Origin: Pseudoduganella guangdongensis
GTDB lineage: Bacteria; Pseudomonadota; Gammaproteobacteria; Burkholderiales; Burkholderiaceae_D
Assembly: GCF_009857475.1 (NCBI RefSeq)
Contig: NZ_WWCJ01000010.1
Coordinates: 62,001-126,000, forward strand
Direction: 5' to 3'
Length of the DNA: 64,000 bases
This document shows, piece after piece, positions 51,629 to 60,670 of the stretch. Numbering within the stretch: position 1 is the stretch's first letter; every line of letters starts with the position of its first letter. The translations under genes and the position numbers were made by a program. The notes under the pieces were generated by a model. It was not told where the DNA came from and ran no database searches. It worked only from the letters and a program-made list of their open reading frames with translations.

Positions 51629-52630
51629 TCACGCCTGGCGGCCGGACGGCGGCGCCGCGCCGCTGCGGTAGGCCGTGGGCGACATGCCGAACAGCTGGCC
51701 GAAGGTGCGGCGCAGCATGGCCTCGCTGCGAAAGCCCGACTGCAGCGCCACCTGCAGCATCGACAGGCCGGGCCGCGCCAGCAAGTCCTTGGCGTACTCG
51801 CCGCGGCAGCGCGCAATGTAGAGATGCGGCGGCATGCCCACCGCATGCTGGAAGCGGCGCGAAAAATTGCGCACGCTCATGGCCGTGCGCTGCGCCGCGC
51901 CTTCCACCGTCAAATCCTGCTTGAAGCAGCGTTCGATGTATTCCTGCGCCTGGCGGATGCGCTGGTCGCCGTGCTGCTTGAAGGCGGTGTTGCGGATCGC
52001 CACGCGCTCGTAGGTTGGCTGGGTCACGGTATTGGTATAGCGGCTGAATTTGTGCGCCGCAGCTTCGCCGTAAAAGTGGCTGACCAGGTAACTGCAGGCG
52101 TCCAGGCAGGGATTGACCGAGCCGGCGCTGATGATGCGGTCGTCGATCAGCAGCGGCGCATCGGGCGTGAAGCGCACTTCCGGATAGTGGCGGGCAAACA
52201 CGCGCTGGTCGGACAGGTTGCCGGTCACCTCGCGCCCGTCGAGCAAGCCGGTTTCGGCCAGCAGGCGCATGCCGCCCGCCATGCCGACGATCAGGGCGCC
52301 GTGCGCGTGCACCTGCAGCAGCCAGCCGGCCAGGGCCGGCGCGATCGGCGCGCGTGCCGCCAGCGGCAGGTAGAACGGCGGGACGATCACCACTTGCGGC
52401 GCCGGCATATCGGCCAGGGTCAGTTCCGGCTGCAGCGCGGGCCCGGTAAAGGAACGCACCGGCGCGCTGCCCATCGCCACCAGGCGCACGCGGAACAGCT
52501 CCGACGCCCGCAGGTCGGGATTGCGCGCATGCAGGGTGCCGGCGATGGCAAAGCCCTCCCGCGCCAGCAAGGCCAGGCCTCCCCAGCAATCGTCCCCGAC
52601 ATAGATGGCAACTGTAACCGGCGCTTTCAT
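51629..52630 (-). CDS. GlxA-type AraC-family regulator with DJ-1/PfpI domain
   Basis: The 333-residue protein has an N-terminal DJ-1/PfpI-like domain (about 5-180) that lacks the catalytic cysteine at the elbow (IVGMAGGMRLLAE). A C-terminal AraC HTH (about 220-320) contains MSVRNFSRRFQHAVGMPPHLY and QSGFRSEAMLRRTFGQLFGMSPTAYR. This is the architecture of GlxA and related catabolic regulators. Direct repeats upstream may be its operator. It is divergent from the beta-helix gene. Confidence 0.9.
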   Translation of the reverse strand: MKAPVTVAIYVGDDCWGGLALLAREGFAIAGTLHARNPDLRASELFRVRLVAMGSAPVRSFTGPALQPELTLADMPAPQVVIVPPFYLPLAARAPIAPALAGWLLQVHAHGALIVGMAGGMRLLAETGLLDGREVTGNLSDQRVFARHYPEVRFTPDAPLLIDDRIISAGSVNPCLDACSYLVSHFYGEAAAHKFSRYTNTVTQPTYERVAIRNTAFKQHGDQRIRQAQEYIERCFKQDLTVEGAAQRTAMSVRNFSRRFQHAVGMPPHLYIARCRGEYAKDLLARPGLSMLQVALQSGFRSEAMLRRTFGQLFGMSPTAYRSGAAPPSGRQA

Positions 52631-52631
52631 G

Positions 52632-52662
52632 TGGCCGATACTAGCATTGGATTTGGCCGATA
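52632..52662 (+). promoter_or_regulatory. Candidate AraC-type operator: two 9-base direct repeats
   Basis: TGGCCGATA occurs at 52632-52640 and at 52654-52662, 22 bases apart, which is two helical turns. This is typical spacing of AraC-family half-sites. The pair lies between the GlxA-type gene and the beta-helix gene, followed by a TTGACG hexamer at 52663-52668. Confidence 0.5.
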
Positions 52663-52743
52663 TTGACGATAACAATTCAATAATGGACAGATATACTGGC
52701 TTGGCTGCTGCATCTCTACAACAACAAGCTGGGGAGACGAAGT

Positions 52744-53991
52744 ATGTTGAAAGCCATCGGCGCCATCGCGCTGTGCGGCCTGCTGTCGGCCTGTACCAAG
52801 ACCATGCCATCGCTGCCGCCGCCTGCTTCGGCCGCCGATCTCGCGTTCCAGAAAAAGCTGCAGGAGCAACTGCTCGACGCCAAACCGGGGGCGGTGATCG
52901 AGATCCCGGCCGGTAAGTACAAATTCACCAGCGGCCTGCAATTGCGCGCGGACGGCGTGACCATCCGCGGCGCCGGCATGGACAAGACCATCCTCTCCTT
53001 CAAGCCGCAAATCACCGGGCCGGAAGGCTTGCTGGTCTACGGTAACCACTTCACCATCGAGGGCCTGACCATCGAGGATTCCAAAGGCGATGGGCTGAAG
53101 ATCAACGACGGCGACCACATCACCATCCGCAGCGTGAAGGTGCAGTGGACCGGCGGCTCCAAGGTCAGCAACGGCGCTTACGGCATCTACCCGGTCAAGA
53201 CGAAAAATGTGCTGATCGAAGACTGCGTGGCGATCGCCGCCTCCGACGCCGGCATCTACGTCGGCCAGTCGCAGAATGTGGTGGTACGCAACTCGCGCGC
53301 CCACGCCAATGTGGCCGGCATCGAAATCGAGAACACCATCAACGCCGACGTGTACGGCAACATCGCCACCGGCAATACCGGCGGCATCCTGGTATTCAAT
53401 ATGCCCAACCTGGACCAGCCGGGCCACAGCACGCGCGTGTTCCAGAACAAGGTCGAAGGCAACAACCTGGGCAACTTCGCCGCCAAGGGCACCGCCGTGG
53501 CCAGCGTGCCAGCCGGCTCCGGGGTGGTGATCAATTCGAATTCGAAGGTCGAGATCTTCGACAACGACATTGCCAACAACCAGACCGCCAACGTCATCAT
53601 TTCCAGCTACCACTCGACCGGCTACTTCACCGAAAAGGGCGTGGCCAAGGATTACGACCCCTACCCGAAAGCGATCTACGTCTACGACAACCGCTTCAAG
53701 GGCGGCGGCGACGCGCCCGACGGCCTGGACCTGAAAGCGCTGAAACTGGCGCTGTACGGCCTGTCCGGCCACTTGCCCGACGTGCTGTGGGACGGCTATG
53801 CCGACAAGGCGCTGGCGAAAAACGGCGTGATGCCGGCCGACGCGCGCATCTGCGTGCAGGATGGGGCGGAAGTGCTGAATGCGGACGGCCCGAACAAGTA
53901 CGCCAACCCGAAAGCCGATTCGGCGCCGCACCGCTGCCAGCTGGCCAAGCTGCCGCCGGTCAGCATCCCGCAACTGAGCTCGCAATCCTGA
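52744..53991 (+). CDS. Parallel beta-helix lipoprotein (TIGR03805-like)
   Basis: The 415-residue protein has a lipoprotein signal (Cys17 in LSAC) and a right-handed parallel beta-helix built from ~22-residue repeats (GVTIRGAGMDKTILSF, FTIEGLTIEDSKGDGLKI, VVVRNSRAHANVAGIEI). Such folds occur in pectate lyases and other carbohydrate-active enzymes. It overlaps the diheme cytochrome gene by TGATG. To my knowledge this family pair often co-occurs. Substrate is unknown. GGGGAGACGAAGT precedes the ATG. Confidence 0.88.
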   Translation: MLKAIGAIALCGLLSACTKTMPSLPPPASAADLAFQKKLQEQLLDAKPGAVIEIPAGKYKFTSGLQLRADGVTIRGAGMDKTILSFKPQITGPEGLLVYGNHFTIEGLTIEDSKGDGLKINDGDHITIRSVKVQWTGGSKVSNGAYGIYPVKTKNVLIEDCVAIAASDAGIYVGQSQNVVVRNSRAHANVAGIEIENTINADVYGNIATGNTGGILVFNMPNLDQPGHSTRVFQNKVEGNNLGNFAAKGTAVASVPAGSGVVINSNSKVEIFDNDIANNQTANVIISSYHSTGYFTEKGVAKDYDPYPKAIYVYDNRFKGGGDAPDGLDLKALKLALYGLSGHLPDVLWDGYADKALAKNGVMPADARICVQDGAEVLNADGPNKYANPKADSAPHRCQLAKLPPVSIPQLSSQS

Positions 53992-55106
53992 TGACGTTCC
54001 CTTTCCGCCCCCTGCGGGCGGCCGCCGTGGCAGCGTGCGCGCTCGCCCTGGCGGCTTGCGCGCGCAGCCCCGCCCCGCCGCCCGAACCGGTCAACTTCAT
54101 CGCCGAAGGCCGCCCCGAAAAACTCAGCGACTGGCGCCTGCTGGCCGCCAGCGAAGGGCAGTTGGTGCTGAACCAGGAAGTGCTGCCCTACACCCTGAAC
54201 ACGCCCCTGTTCAGCGACTACGCGCACAAGCTGCGCACGGTGTGGATGCCGAAGGGCGTCTCGGCCGCCTACCAGGCCGATGCGGCCTTCGATTTCCCGG
54301 TCGGCACCATCATCAGCAAAACCTTCTACTACCCGCGCGACGGCGCCGGCCAGGCAGTGCTGGCCAGCGACGACAAGGGCGACGCCAGCCGGCTTGACCT
54401 GAAAAAAGTGCGGCTGATGGAAACGCGCCTGCTGGTGCGCCGTGCGGAAGGCTGGATCGCCCTGCCCTATGTGTGGAATGCGCAGCAGACCGAGGCCGTG
54501 CTGCAGCGCACCGGCGAGCAGATCCCGCTGGAGATGGCGACGCCGCAGGGCAAGCAAAAGTTCACCTATGTGGTGCCGAACGTGAACCAGTGCGCCTCCT
54601 GCCATGTGGCGGATTTGAAGAGCAAGAAGTTCGAGCCGCTCGGCCTGAAGGCGCGCCACATCAACCTGGGCGGGCAGCTGGAACAGCTGGCCGCCGCCGG
54701 CTACCTGCACGGCGCGCCGCCGTCGGCCCAGGCGCCGCGCAACGCCGACTGGCGCGACCCGAAAGCCAGCATCGATGCCCGCGCGCGCGCCTACCTCGAT
54801 ATCAACTGCGCGCACTGCCACAACGACAAAGGCACGGCCAACACCACCGCCCTGCACCTGGAGATCGGCGCGCCGGCCAACCAGCACCTGGGCCTGTGCA
54901 AGCCGCCGGTGGCGGCGGGCGCCGGCACCGGCGGCAATTCCTTCGGCATCAACCCGGGCAAACCGGATGATTCGATCTTCGTGTTCCGCCTGAAATCGAC
55001 GGAAACCGGGGTCATGATGCCGGAGCTGGGACGCACCACCTCGCACCGCGAGGGCGTGGAACTGATCCGCGCCTGGATCGGCGCGATGCAGGAAAGCTGC
55101 AATTGA
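53991..55106 (+). CDS. SO2930-family diheme c-type cytochrome lipoprotein
   Basis: The 371-residue protein has a lipobox ending at Cys20 (LAAC) and two CxxCH heme sites: CASCH near residue 203 and CAHCH near 276. A family-specific N-terminal domain includes YTLNTPLFSDYAHKLRTVW. A TGATG overlap couples it to the beta-helix gene. Both lipoproteins are probably anchored in the outer membrane or periplasm. The redox partner and reaction are unknown. Confidence 0.88.
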   Translation: MTFPFRPLRAAAVAACALALAACARSPAPPPEPVNFIAEGRPEKLSDWRLLAASEGQLVLNQEVLPYTLNTPLFSDYAHKLRTVWMPKGVSAAYQADAAFDFPVGTIISKTFYYPRDGAGQAVLASDDKGDASRLDLKKVRLMETRLLVRRAEGWIALPYVWNAQQTEAVLQRTGEQIPLEMATPQGKQKFTYVVPNVNQCASCHVADLKSKKFEPLGLKARHINLGGQLEQLAAAGYLHGAPPSAQAPRNADWRDPKASIDARARAYLDINCAHCHNDKGTANTTALHLEIGAPANQHLGLCKPPVAAGAGTGGNSFGINPGKPDDSIFVFRLKSTETGVMMPELGRTTSHREGVELIRAWIGAMQESCN

Positions 55107-55125
55107 ACCTACCAAGGGAGACCGC

Positions 55126-57519
55126 ATGAAGCTGCGCAAGAAAGTCCTGTCGTCCAGCATTTCCAGCGCCTTGCTCGCCTGCTGCGGCGCGGCCAGCGCC
55201 GCCGACCAGCCGCCGAAGGAGGAAACCCACGTCGTGGTGGTCACGGCGCAGAACCGCACGCAGCAGGCGCAGGACGTGCCGATCGCGCTGCAGATCATCG
55301 GCGCCGAGCAGATCGACAAGCTGGCCTCGCCCAACCTGGCCGAGATGAACGGCTACATCCCCGGCCTGTCGGTCAGCGCCGAGCAGCCGACCCAGCCCTC
55401 CATGTCGCTGCGCGGCATCGGCACCGGCGATTTCGGCATCGGCACCGACGCCCCGGTCGGCGTGTATATCGACGGCGTGTATGCCGGCAAGACGGGCGGC
55501 GCGGTGATGAACTTCAACGACGTGCAGCGCATCGAAGTGCTGAAAGGGCCGCAAGGCACCCTGTTCGGCCGCAACAGCGCCGCCGGCGCGATCTCGGTGG
55601 TGACGCGCGAGCCGGGCCGCGACAACGAGCTGGAGGCGCGCCTGCGCTACGGCAAGTACAAGACGCGCAATGTGGAGTTGCTGGCCAATGCGCCGCTGTC
55701 CGACAGCACGGCGCTGCGCATCACCGCCGTGCACCACGCCAGCGACGGCTGGCTGAAGGATGCCGCCACGGGCGCCTCGCTGCAGCACGGCACCGACACC
55801 GGCGTGCGCGCCACCCTGCGCTGGGACGCCCCGGCGCGCGCCAAGGTGCTGCTGTCGGTTGAAGCGGAAAAGCTGGACCACATGGCGCGCCCCGCCATCG
55901 GCCTGGTGGCCGGCCTGCCGTCGGTGCCGGTCAATCCCGCCAACTATCTCGACCCGCGCACGGCGCCGGTCTACAACGACGCCGCCAACAATGGCGAGAC
56001 GCGCGACTTCCACGGCGGCACCCTGCGCGTGGAGCTGCCGCTGGGCTGGGCCACCTTCAACTCCATCACCGGCGTGCGCCGCTTCGACTCGCGCAACCGG
56101 CAGGACAACGACGGCACCAACCGCATCACACATTACGTCGACACCGAGAACGCGGAACGCAACCGCAGCTGGCAACAGGAGTTCCGCCTGTCCGCCAATA
56201 CCGGCATGGCGGACTGGGTGGCGGGCCTCAGCTTCTACCACGAGAAGGCCAACCAGACCAGCCAGGTCAACACCAACACCAATACGCTCGACACCATCTT
56301 CGGCAACGTGGCCAACCTGCCCGTCTTCAGCCTGCTGGAAGGCGCGGCGGCCATGGCCGGCATCCCGGCCGGCCTGCTGGGCAACCCGTGGCAGGAAAAC
56401 ATGCACGTGGCGGGGCGCTACAAGGCTAGCGCGCTCTATGGCGACGTGATCTGGCACCTGGCGCCCAAGCTGAACCTGACCACCGGTTTGCGCTACACGC
56501 GCGACGACAAGCGCTTTAGCTGGTATAGCCCGCTGCGCGACGCCGCCGCCCTGGACGCCTCGGTCCAGCGCCTGCAGGGCCTGGGCTTCTTCGACGCCCT
56601 GGTGGCCATGGGCGCGCTGACGGAAATGGAAATGATGATGGCGCTCGGCGCCATGGGCCAGAACATCGAATTCACCAGCCCCGGCGCGAGCGCCAAGCCG
56701 CTGGAAAAGCGCAGCAAGTGGAGCGACACCAGCCCGCGCGCGGTGCTGGACTACAAGCTCAATGAAGACATGATGGTGTACGGCTCCATCGCCAAGGGCT
56801 ACCAGTCGGGCGGCTTCAACGCGCTGCAGGTGAACGCCAGCTACGAGCCGGAAAAGGTGTGGAACTACGAAGTGGGCATGAAGAACTACTACCGCCAGTA
56901 CAAGCTGCTGGTGAACGCCTCCCTCTACCACTACAAGTTCAGCAACCTGCAGTCGCTGGCCCTGGTCAATAACGGCTCCGCGATACCGACCTACCAGGTT
57001 ACCAGCAGCGACCAGGAGGCGCACGGCCTGGACTTCGAAGCGCGCTGGCAGCCGGCACGCGACCTGCGCCTGAACATGAGCGCGGCCTACATCGACCAGA
57101 CCTACAAGAGCTTCACCACCAACGACGGCATCAAGCTCGACGGGCAGGCGGTCGGCACGCCGAAATGGACCACTGCGCTGGGCGCCGACTACTGGCTGCG
57201 CGGCGTGGCGGGCGGCGACATCAACTTCACGCTGCAGCACGCCTACAGCGGCGCCACGCGCTGCAATGCCGACGCGCTGCAGGGCGCCTGCCTGGTCACG
57301 CCGCGCTTTCGCACCGGCAGCGCCACGCACCGCACCGATTTCCGCGCCGGCTACGAGGCGGCCAGCCACAAGTGGGCGGTGGCGCTGTTCGTCAACAACC
57401 TGTTCGACAAGCGCTATGTGACGAGCATCGGCAATATGACCACCAACCTGCTTGGCACGCCGTACGCCATGGTCAATCCGCCGCGCCGGGTGGGGGTGGA
57501 GCTGCGCCTGAATATGTAG
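55126..57519 (+). CDS. TonB-dependent outer-membrane receptor
   Basis: The 797-residue protein has a signal peptide (about 1-25), a TonB box-like stretch EETHVVVVTAQ, and a plug domain (about 45-155) with LRGIGTGDFG, VYIDGVYAGKTGG and VLKGPQGTLFGRNSAAGAI. A 22-strand barrel ends in NPPRRVGVELRLNM. The plug motifs are those of receptors for organic substrates such as carbohydrates rather than siderophores. It follows the diheme cytochrome gene by 19 bases and so belongs to the same transcription unit. Confidence 0.93.
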   Translation: MKLRKKVLSSSISSALLACCGAASAADQPPKEETHVVVVTAQNRTQQAQDVPIALQIIGAEQIDKLASPNLAEMNGYIPGLSVSAEQPTQPSMSLRGIGTGDFGIGTDAPVGVYIDGVYAGKTGGAVMNFNDVQRIEVLKGPQGTLFGRNSAAGAISVVTREPGRDNELEARLRYGKYKTRNVELLANAPLSDSTALRITAVHHASDGWLKDAATGASLQHGTDTGVRATLRWDAPARAKVLLSVEAEKLDHMARPAIGLVAGLPSVPVNPANYLDPRTAPVYNDAANNGETRDFHGGTLRVELPLGWATFNSITGVRRFDSRNRQDNDGTNRITHYVDTENAERNRSWQQEFRLSANTGMADWVAGLSFYHEKANQTSQVNTNTNTLDTIFGNVANLPVFSLLEGAAAMAGIPAGLLGNPWQENMHVAGRYKASALYGDVIWHLAPKLNLTTGLRYTRDDKRFSWYSPLRDAAALDASVQRLQGLGFFDALVAMGALTEMEMMMALGAMGQNIEFTSPGASAKPLEKRSKWSDTSPRAVLDYKLNEDMMVYGSIAKGYQSGGFNALQVNASYEPEKVWNYEVGMKNYYRQYKLLVNASLYHYKFSNLQSLALVNNGSAIPTYQVTSSDQEAHGLDFEARWQPARDLRLNMSAAYIDQTYKSFTTNDGIKLDGQAVGTPKWTTALGADYWLRGVAGGDINFTLQHAYSGATRCNADALQGACLVTPRFRTGSATHRTDFRAGYEAASHKWAVALFVNNLFDKRYVTSIGNMTTNLLGTPYAMVNPPRRVGVELRLNM

Positions 57520-57587
57520 GCGGCGTCATACTGGTGAAATTAGGCGTGTAGTAGAATCAACTTTTTCACCCTCACCTACCCGCCGCA

Positions 57588-59813
57588 ATGTCGTTCCCCG
57601 ATCCAGCCATCCCTGGCCGGCCCGCGCAAGACGCCGGGCCGGGCGCCTTCTTCGCGCGCCGGCTGGATGCACTGAATCAGAACGCCGACAAACTGCAAAC
57701 CTGGCGCAACAACCTGCTGCAAGGCCTGTGCGCGGTCGCCTTCTGCCTTGGGCTGGTGACCATGGTGCCCAGCATCTGGGCCGGGGTGCAACAGCAGAAC
57801 TGGGGCATGATCGGGGCCGATGTGGTGGCCCTGGCCTGCACCGGCATGCTGTACGCGTGCCGCTCGGTGCGCTACGGCTTGCGCGCCTTCACCTTTCTCG
57901 CCATCTGCTACCTGCTGGCGCTCGTGCTGCTGTTTTCCATCGGCCTCCTGAGCCAGCCCTACCTGCTGGCGGTGCCGGTGCTGTGCACCGTGCTGCTGGG
58001 CCTGCGCGCCGGTCTACTGGCCCTGCCCTGCTGCGGCGTGACGCTGTTTGCCGCCGGCTATTGGGGCGGCATCGACCCGGGCCTCGGCCAGCTCGATGTG
58101 GGCCTGTCCATGCACTGGACCCTGGTGGCGCTGAATTTCCTGCTGGTGGCGGCCTTGCTGGTGGTGTCCTGCGCCTACCTGCTGCACGGCCTGGCCGGCG
58201 CCCTGGCGCGCCAGCGCGCGGTACACGAAGCGCTGGAGAGCCAGATCGCCATCCTGCAGGCGCGCGAAGTGGAGCTGCGCGAATCGATGGCCGCGCGCAA
58301 GGCGGCGGAACTGTCAAATGAACTCAAATCCGAATTCCTGGCCATGATCAGCCATGAGGTGCGCACGCCGCTGGGCGGCGTGATCGGCATGCTGCGCCTG
58401 GCCAAACGCGACGACACGCTGTCGGCCGATACCCGCCGCAAGCTGCGCATCGGCCTTGGCAATGCCGAGGTTCTGCTGCACATCATCAACGACATCCTCG
58501 ACTTCTCGCGCCTGGAGGCGGGCAAGATGCCGTTCGAGTCGATCGACTTCGACTTGCCGGCCCTGCTGCAGGATGTGGTGGCGCTGCTGGCCGACCGCGC
58601 CGAGACCAAGGGCATTTCGCTGGTGGCTGAACTGGACCCCGCCCTGGGCCGATGGTGGCGCGGCGATCCGGTGCGCCTGCGGCAGGTGGTGATGAACCTG
58701 GTGGGCAACGGCGTCAAGTTCACCGAGCGCGGCGAAGTGCGCCTGGCGGCGCGCGCGGCGCCGGATGGCGGCGTCGTGCTGGCCGTCAGCGACACCGGCA
58801 TCGGCATTGAACGCGAGGCGATCGGCCGCCTGTTCGGCAAGTTCGAACAGGGCAATGCGGCGACCTCGCGCAAATATGGCGGCGCCGGCCTGGGACTGGC
58901 GATCTGCAAACTGATTGTGGACACCTTCGGCGGCCAGATATCGGTGCGCAGCGAGCCGGGCGCGGGCAGCGTGTTCGAGGTGCGCCTGCCGCTGCAAGCG
59001 GGCCAGCCCGCCGTGGCGCTGCCGGTGGCGCGCCTGGCGCCGCATGCCGTCGCCCTGCGCCTGCTGTGCGCGGAGGATGGCAGCACCAACCAGATCATCC
59101 TGCGCGAGCTGCTGTCGGAGATGGGGCATAGCGTGACCATCGCCGACGACGGCGCGGCGGCGCTGGAGATGCTGGCGCGGCAGGACTTCGACCTGGTGAT
59201 CATGGATAGCCGCATGCCGCGCATGGACGGCATTGCGGCCCTGCGCCTGCTGCGCGCCGGCGCCATGGGCGTGCGCCGGCCAGACGTGCCAGTGGTGGCG
59301 CTGACGGCCAACGCGGCGCAAGAGGAAAGGCAGCGCTTTATGGAGGCGGGCGCGAACGGCTTCCTGCCCAAGCCGATCGAAGAGGCCAGCCTGCATGCGG
59401 AAATCGGGCGCCAGATCGCCCTGCTGGCACAAGCCGCACCGGGACGGGCGGAGCTGGACGCCATGTTCGGCCTGAATGGGCACGCCGGGCGCCAGGGCGC
59501 AGCCGCAGTGGCTGCCGCCGACGGCGCCGGGGGCAGCGCCAACAGCGCCGCCGTGCGCGCCGCCTTCACGGCGGAAGCGCCGCGCCAGCTGGCCGCATTG
59601 CGCCAGGGCCTGGCCGACGGCGACGCGGCGGCGGTGGCGCTGCACGCGCATAGCCTGATGGGCAGCGCCGGCCTGTTCGGCGCGCGCGAGCTGACGGCCT
59701 TGTGCGGCCGCGTCGAGGCGCTGGCCGACCGCGGCGAGCTGGCCGCCATCGCGCCGCTGGCCGGGCAGCTGGACGAACAGCTGGCGCGCCTGCTGGCCCA
59801 GCTCGCGGCCTGA
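57588..59813 (+). CDS. Hybrid sensor histidine kinase with receiver and Hpt domains
   Basis: The 741-residue protein has six hydrophobic segments (about 45-205), a coiled-coil linker, and a HisKA domain with His256 in ISHEVRTPL. A HATPase_c domain with MNLVGNGVKFTE and KYGGAGLGLAICK follows, then a receiver with Asp540 in IMDSRMP. The C-terminal Hpt domain has His688 in AHSLMGSAGLFGA. The phosphorelay thus lacks only a final response regulator. It sits behind the TonB receptor and may sense the same substrate; the 68-base gap leaves room for its own promoter. Confidence 0.93.
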   Translation: MSFPDPAIPGRPAQDAGPGAFFARRLDALNQNADKLQTWRNNLLQGLCAVAFCLGLVTMVPSIWAGVQQQNWGMIGADVVALACTGMLYACRSVRYGLRAFTFLAICYLLALVLLFSIGLLSQPYLLAVPVLCTVLLGLRAGLLALPCCGVTLFAAGYWGGIDPGLGQLDVGLSMHWTLVALNFLLVAALLVVSCAYLLHGLAGALARQRAVHEALESQIAILQAREVELRESMAARKAAELSNELKSEFLAMISHEVRTPLGGVIGMLRLAKRDDTLSADTRRKLRIGLGNAEVLLHIINDILDFSRLEAGKMPFESIDFDLPALLQDVVALLADRAETKGISLVAELDPALGRWWRGDPVRLRQVVMNLVGNGVKFTERGEVRLAARAAPDGGVVLAVSDTGIGIEREAIGRLFGKFEQGNAATSRKYGGAGLGLAICKLIVDTFGGQISVRSEPGAGSVFEVRLPLQAGQPAVALPVARLAPHAVALRLLCAEDGSTNQIILRELLSEMGHSVTIADDGAAALEMLARQDFDLVIMDSRMPRMDGIAALRLLRAGAMGVRRPDVPVVALTANAAQEERQRFMEAGANGFLPKPIEEASLHAEIGRQIALLAQAAPGRAELDAMFGLNGHAGRQGAAAVAAADGAGGSANSAAVRAAFTAEAPRQLAALRQGLADGDAAAVALHAHSLMGSAGLFGARELTALCGRVEALADRGELAAIAPLAGQLDEQLARLLAQLAA

Positions 59814-59835
59814 GGCCGCACCGGCCTCAGGCCGC
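59805..59835. repeat. Perfect 14-base inverted repeat spanning two convergent stop codons
   Basis: GCGGCCTGAGGCCG and CGGCCTCAGGCCGC flank a three-base loop. The two arms hold the stop codons of the hybrid kinase gene and proC. No T tract follows on either strand. It could act as a barrier hairpin between the two converging transcripts. Confidence 0.75.
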
Positions 59836-60666
59836 GCTGCCGAGCTGTTCGCCCAGTTCCTTGCCGCGCGCGGCGGCGGCTTTCACGGCGCCGACGATGG
59901 CGGCTTTGACGCCGCTCGCTTCCATGCTGGTCAGCGCGGCATAGGTGGTGCCGCCCTTCGAGGTGACCTTCTCGCGCAGCACCGGCACCGGGTCCGGCGA
60001 CTGCGCCGCCAGCTGGGCCGCGCCGGTGAAGGTGGCCATGGCCAGCTGCCTGCCCTGCTCCGCCGTCAGACCCAGCTCCTCGGCCGCCTGCTGCATGGCC
60101 TCGATGAAATAGAAGACATAGGCCGGGCCGCTGCCAGAGACCGCCGTCACCGCGTCGATCTGCGACTCGTCGTCCAGCCACACCGTGGCGCCCACCGCGC
60201 GCAGGATCTGGTCGGCCGCCGCGCGCTGCGGCGCGCTCACGCCGGCCGACGCCACCATGCCCGTTACGCCCATGCCGATCAGGGCCGGCGTATTCGGCAT
60301 GGTGCGCACGATGGCCGGATAGCCGCCCAGCCAGCGCGCCAGGTCGGCGGCGCGGATGCCGGCCGCAATCGACAACACCAGCGGCGCGCGCCCGGCCGCC
60401 TGCGCCGCCTGCAGCAGCGGCAGCAGCTGCTGCGTCACCTCATGCATCACCTGCGGCTTGACCGCCAGCACCAGCACCTCGGCGCCGCCAGCCGCGCTGT
60501 CCGCCAGCGCGGCCGCCACCGTCACGCCGTACTGGCGCTGCAGGGCTTCCAGCGAGGCCGGATTCGGGTCCACCACATGGATATTCGCGCCCGGCGTCAG
60601 CTTGCCTGCCAGCCCGGCGATCAGCGCCGCGGCCATATTGCCGCCGCCAATGAATGCAATCTTCAT
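59827..60666 (-). CDS. proC: Pyrroline-5-carboxylate reductase
   Basis: ProC reduces pyrroline-5-carboxylate to proline with NAD(P)H. The 279-residue protein has the dinucleotide motif FIGGGNMAAALI at 5-16, VLAVKPQVM, MPNTPALIGMGVTG and the C-terminal domain SGSGPAYVFYFIEAM with TSKGGTT. The start at 60666 is chosen over a longer open frame that runs into yggS. It lies four bases after yggS. Confidence 0.96.
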   Translation of the reverse strand: MKIAFIGGGNMAAALIAGLAGKLTPGANIHVVDPNPASLEALQRQYGVTVAAALADSAAGGAEVLVLAVKPQVMHEVTQQLLPLLQAAQAAGRAPLVLSIAAGIRAADLARWLGGYPAIVRTMPNTPALIGMGVTGMVASAGVSAPQRAAADQILRAVGATVWLDDESQIDAVTAVSGSGPAYVFYFIEAMQQAAEELGLTAEQGRQLAMATFTGAAQLAAQSPDPVPVLREKVTSKGGTTYAALTSMEASGVKAAIVGAVKAAAARGKELGEQLGSAA

Positions 60667-60670
60667 CACT

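Noticed and set aside
53145..55106. Apparent fusion of the diheme cytochrome to an N-terminal extension
   Set aside because: The extension is an out-of-frame reading of the beta-helix gene. The ATG at 53991 gives a proper lipoprotein signal and a TGATG junction.
55012..57369. 785-residue open frame opposite the TonB receptor
   Set aside because: Shadow frame caused by high GC at third codon positions; the receptor plug and barrel motifs are on the plus strand.
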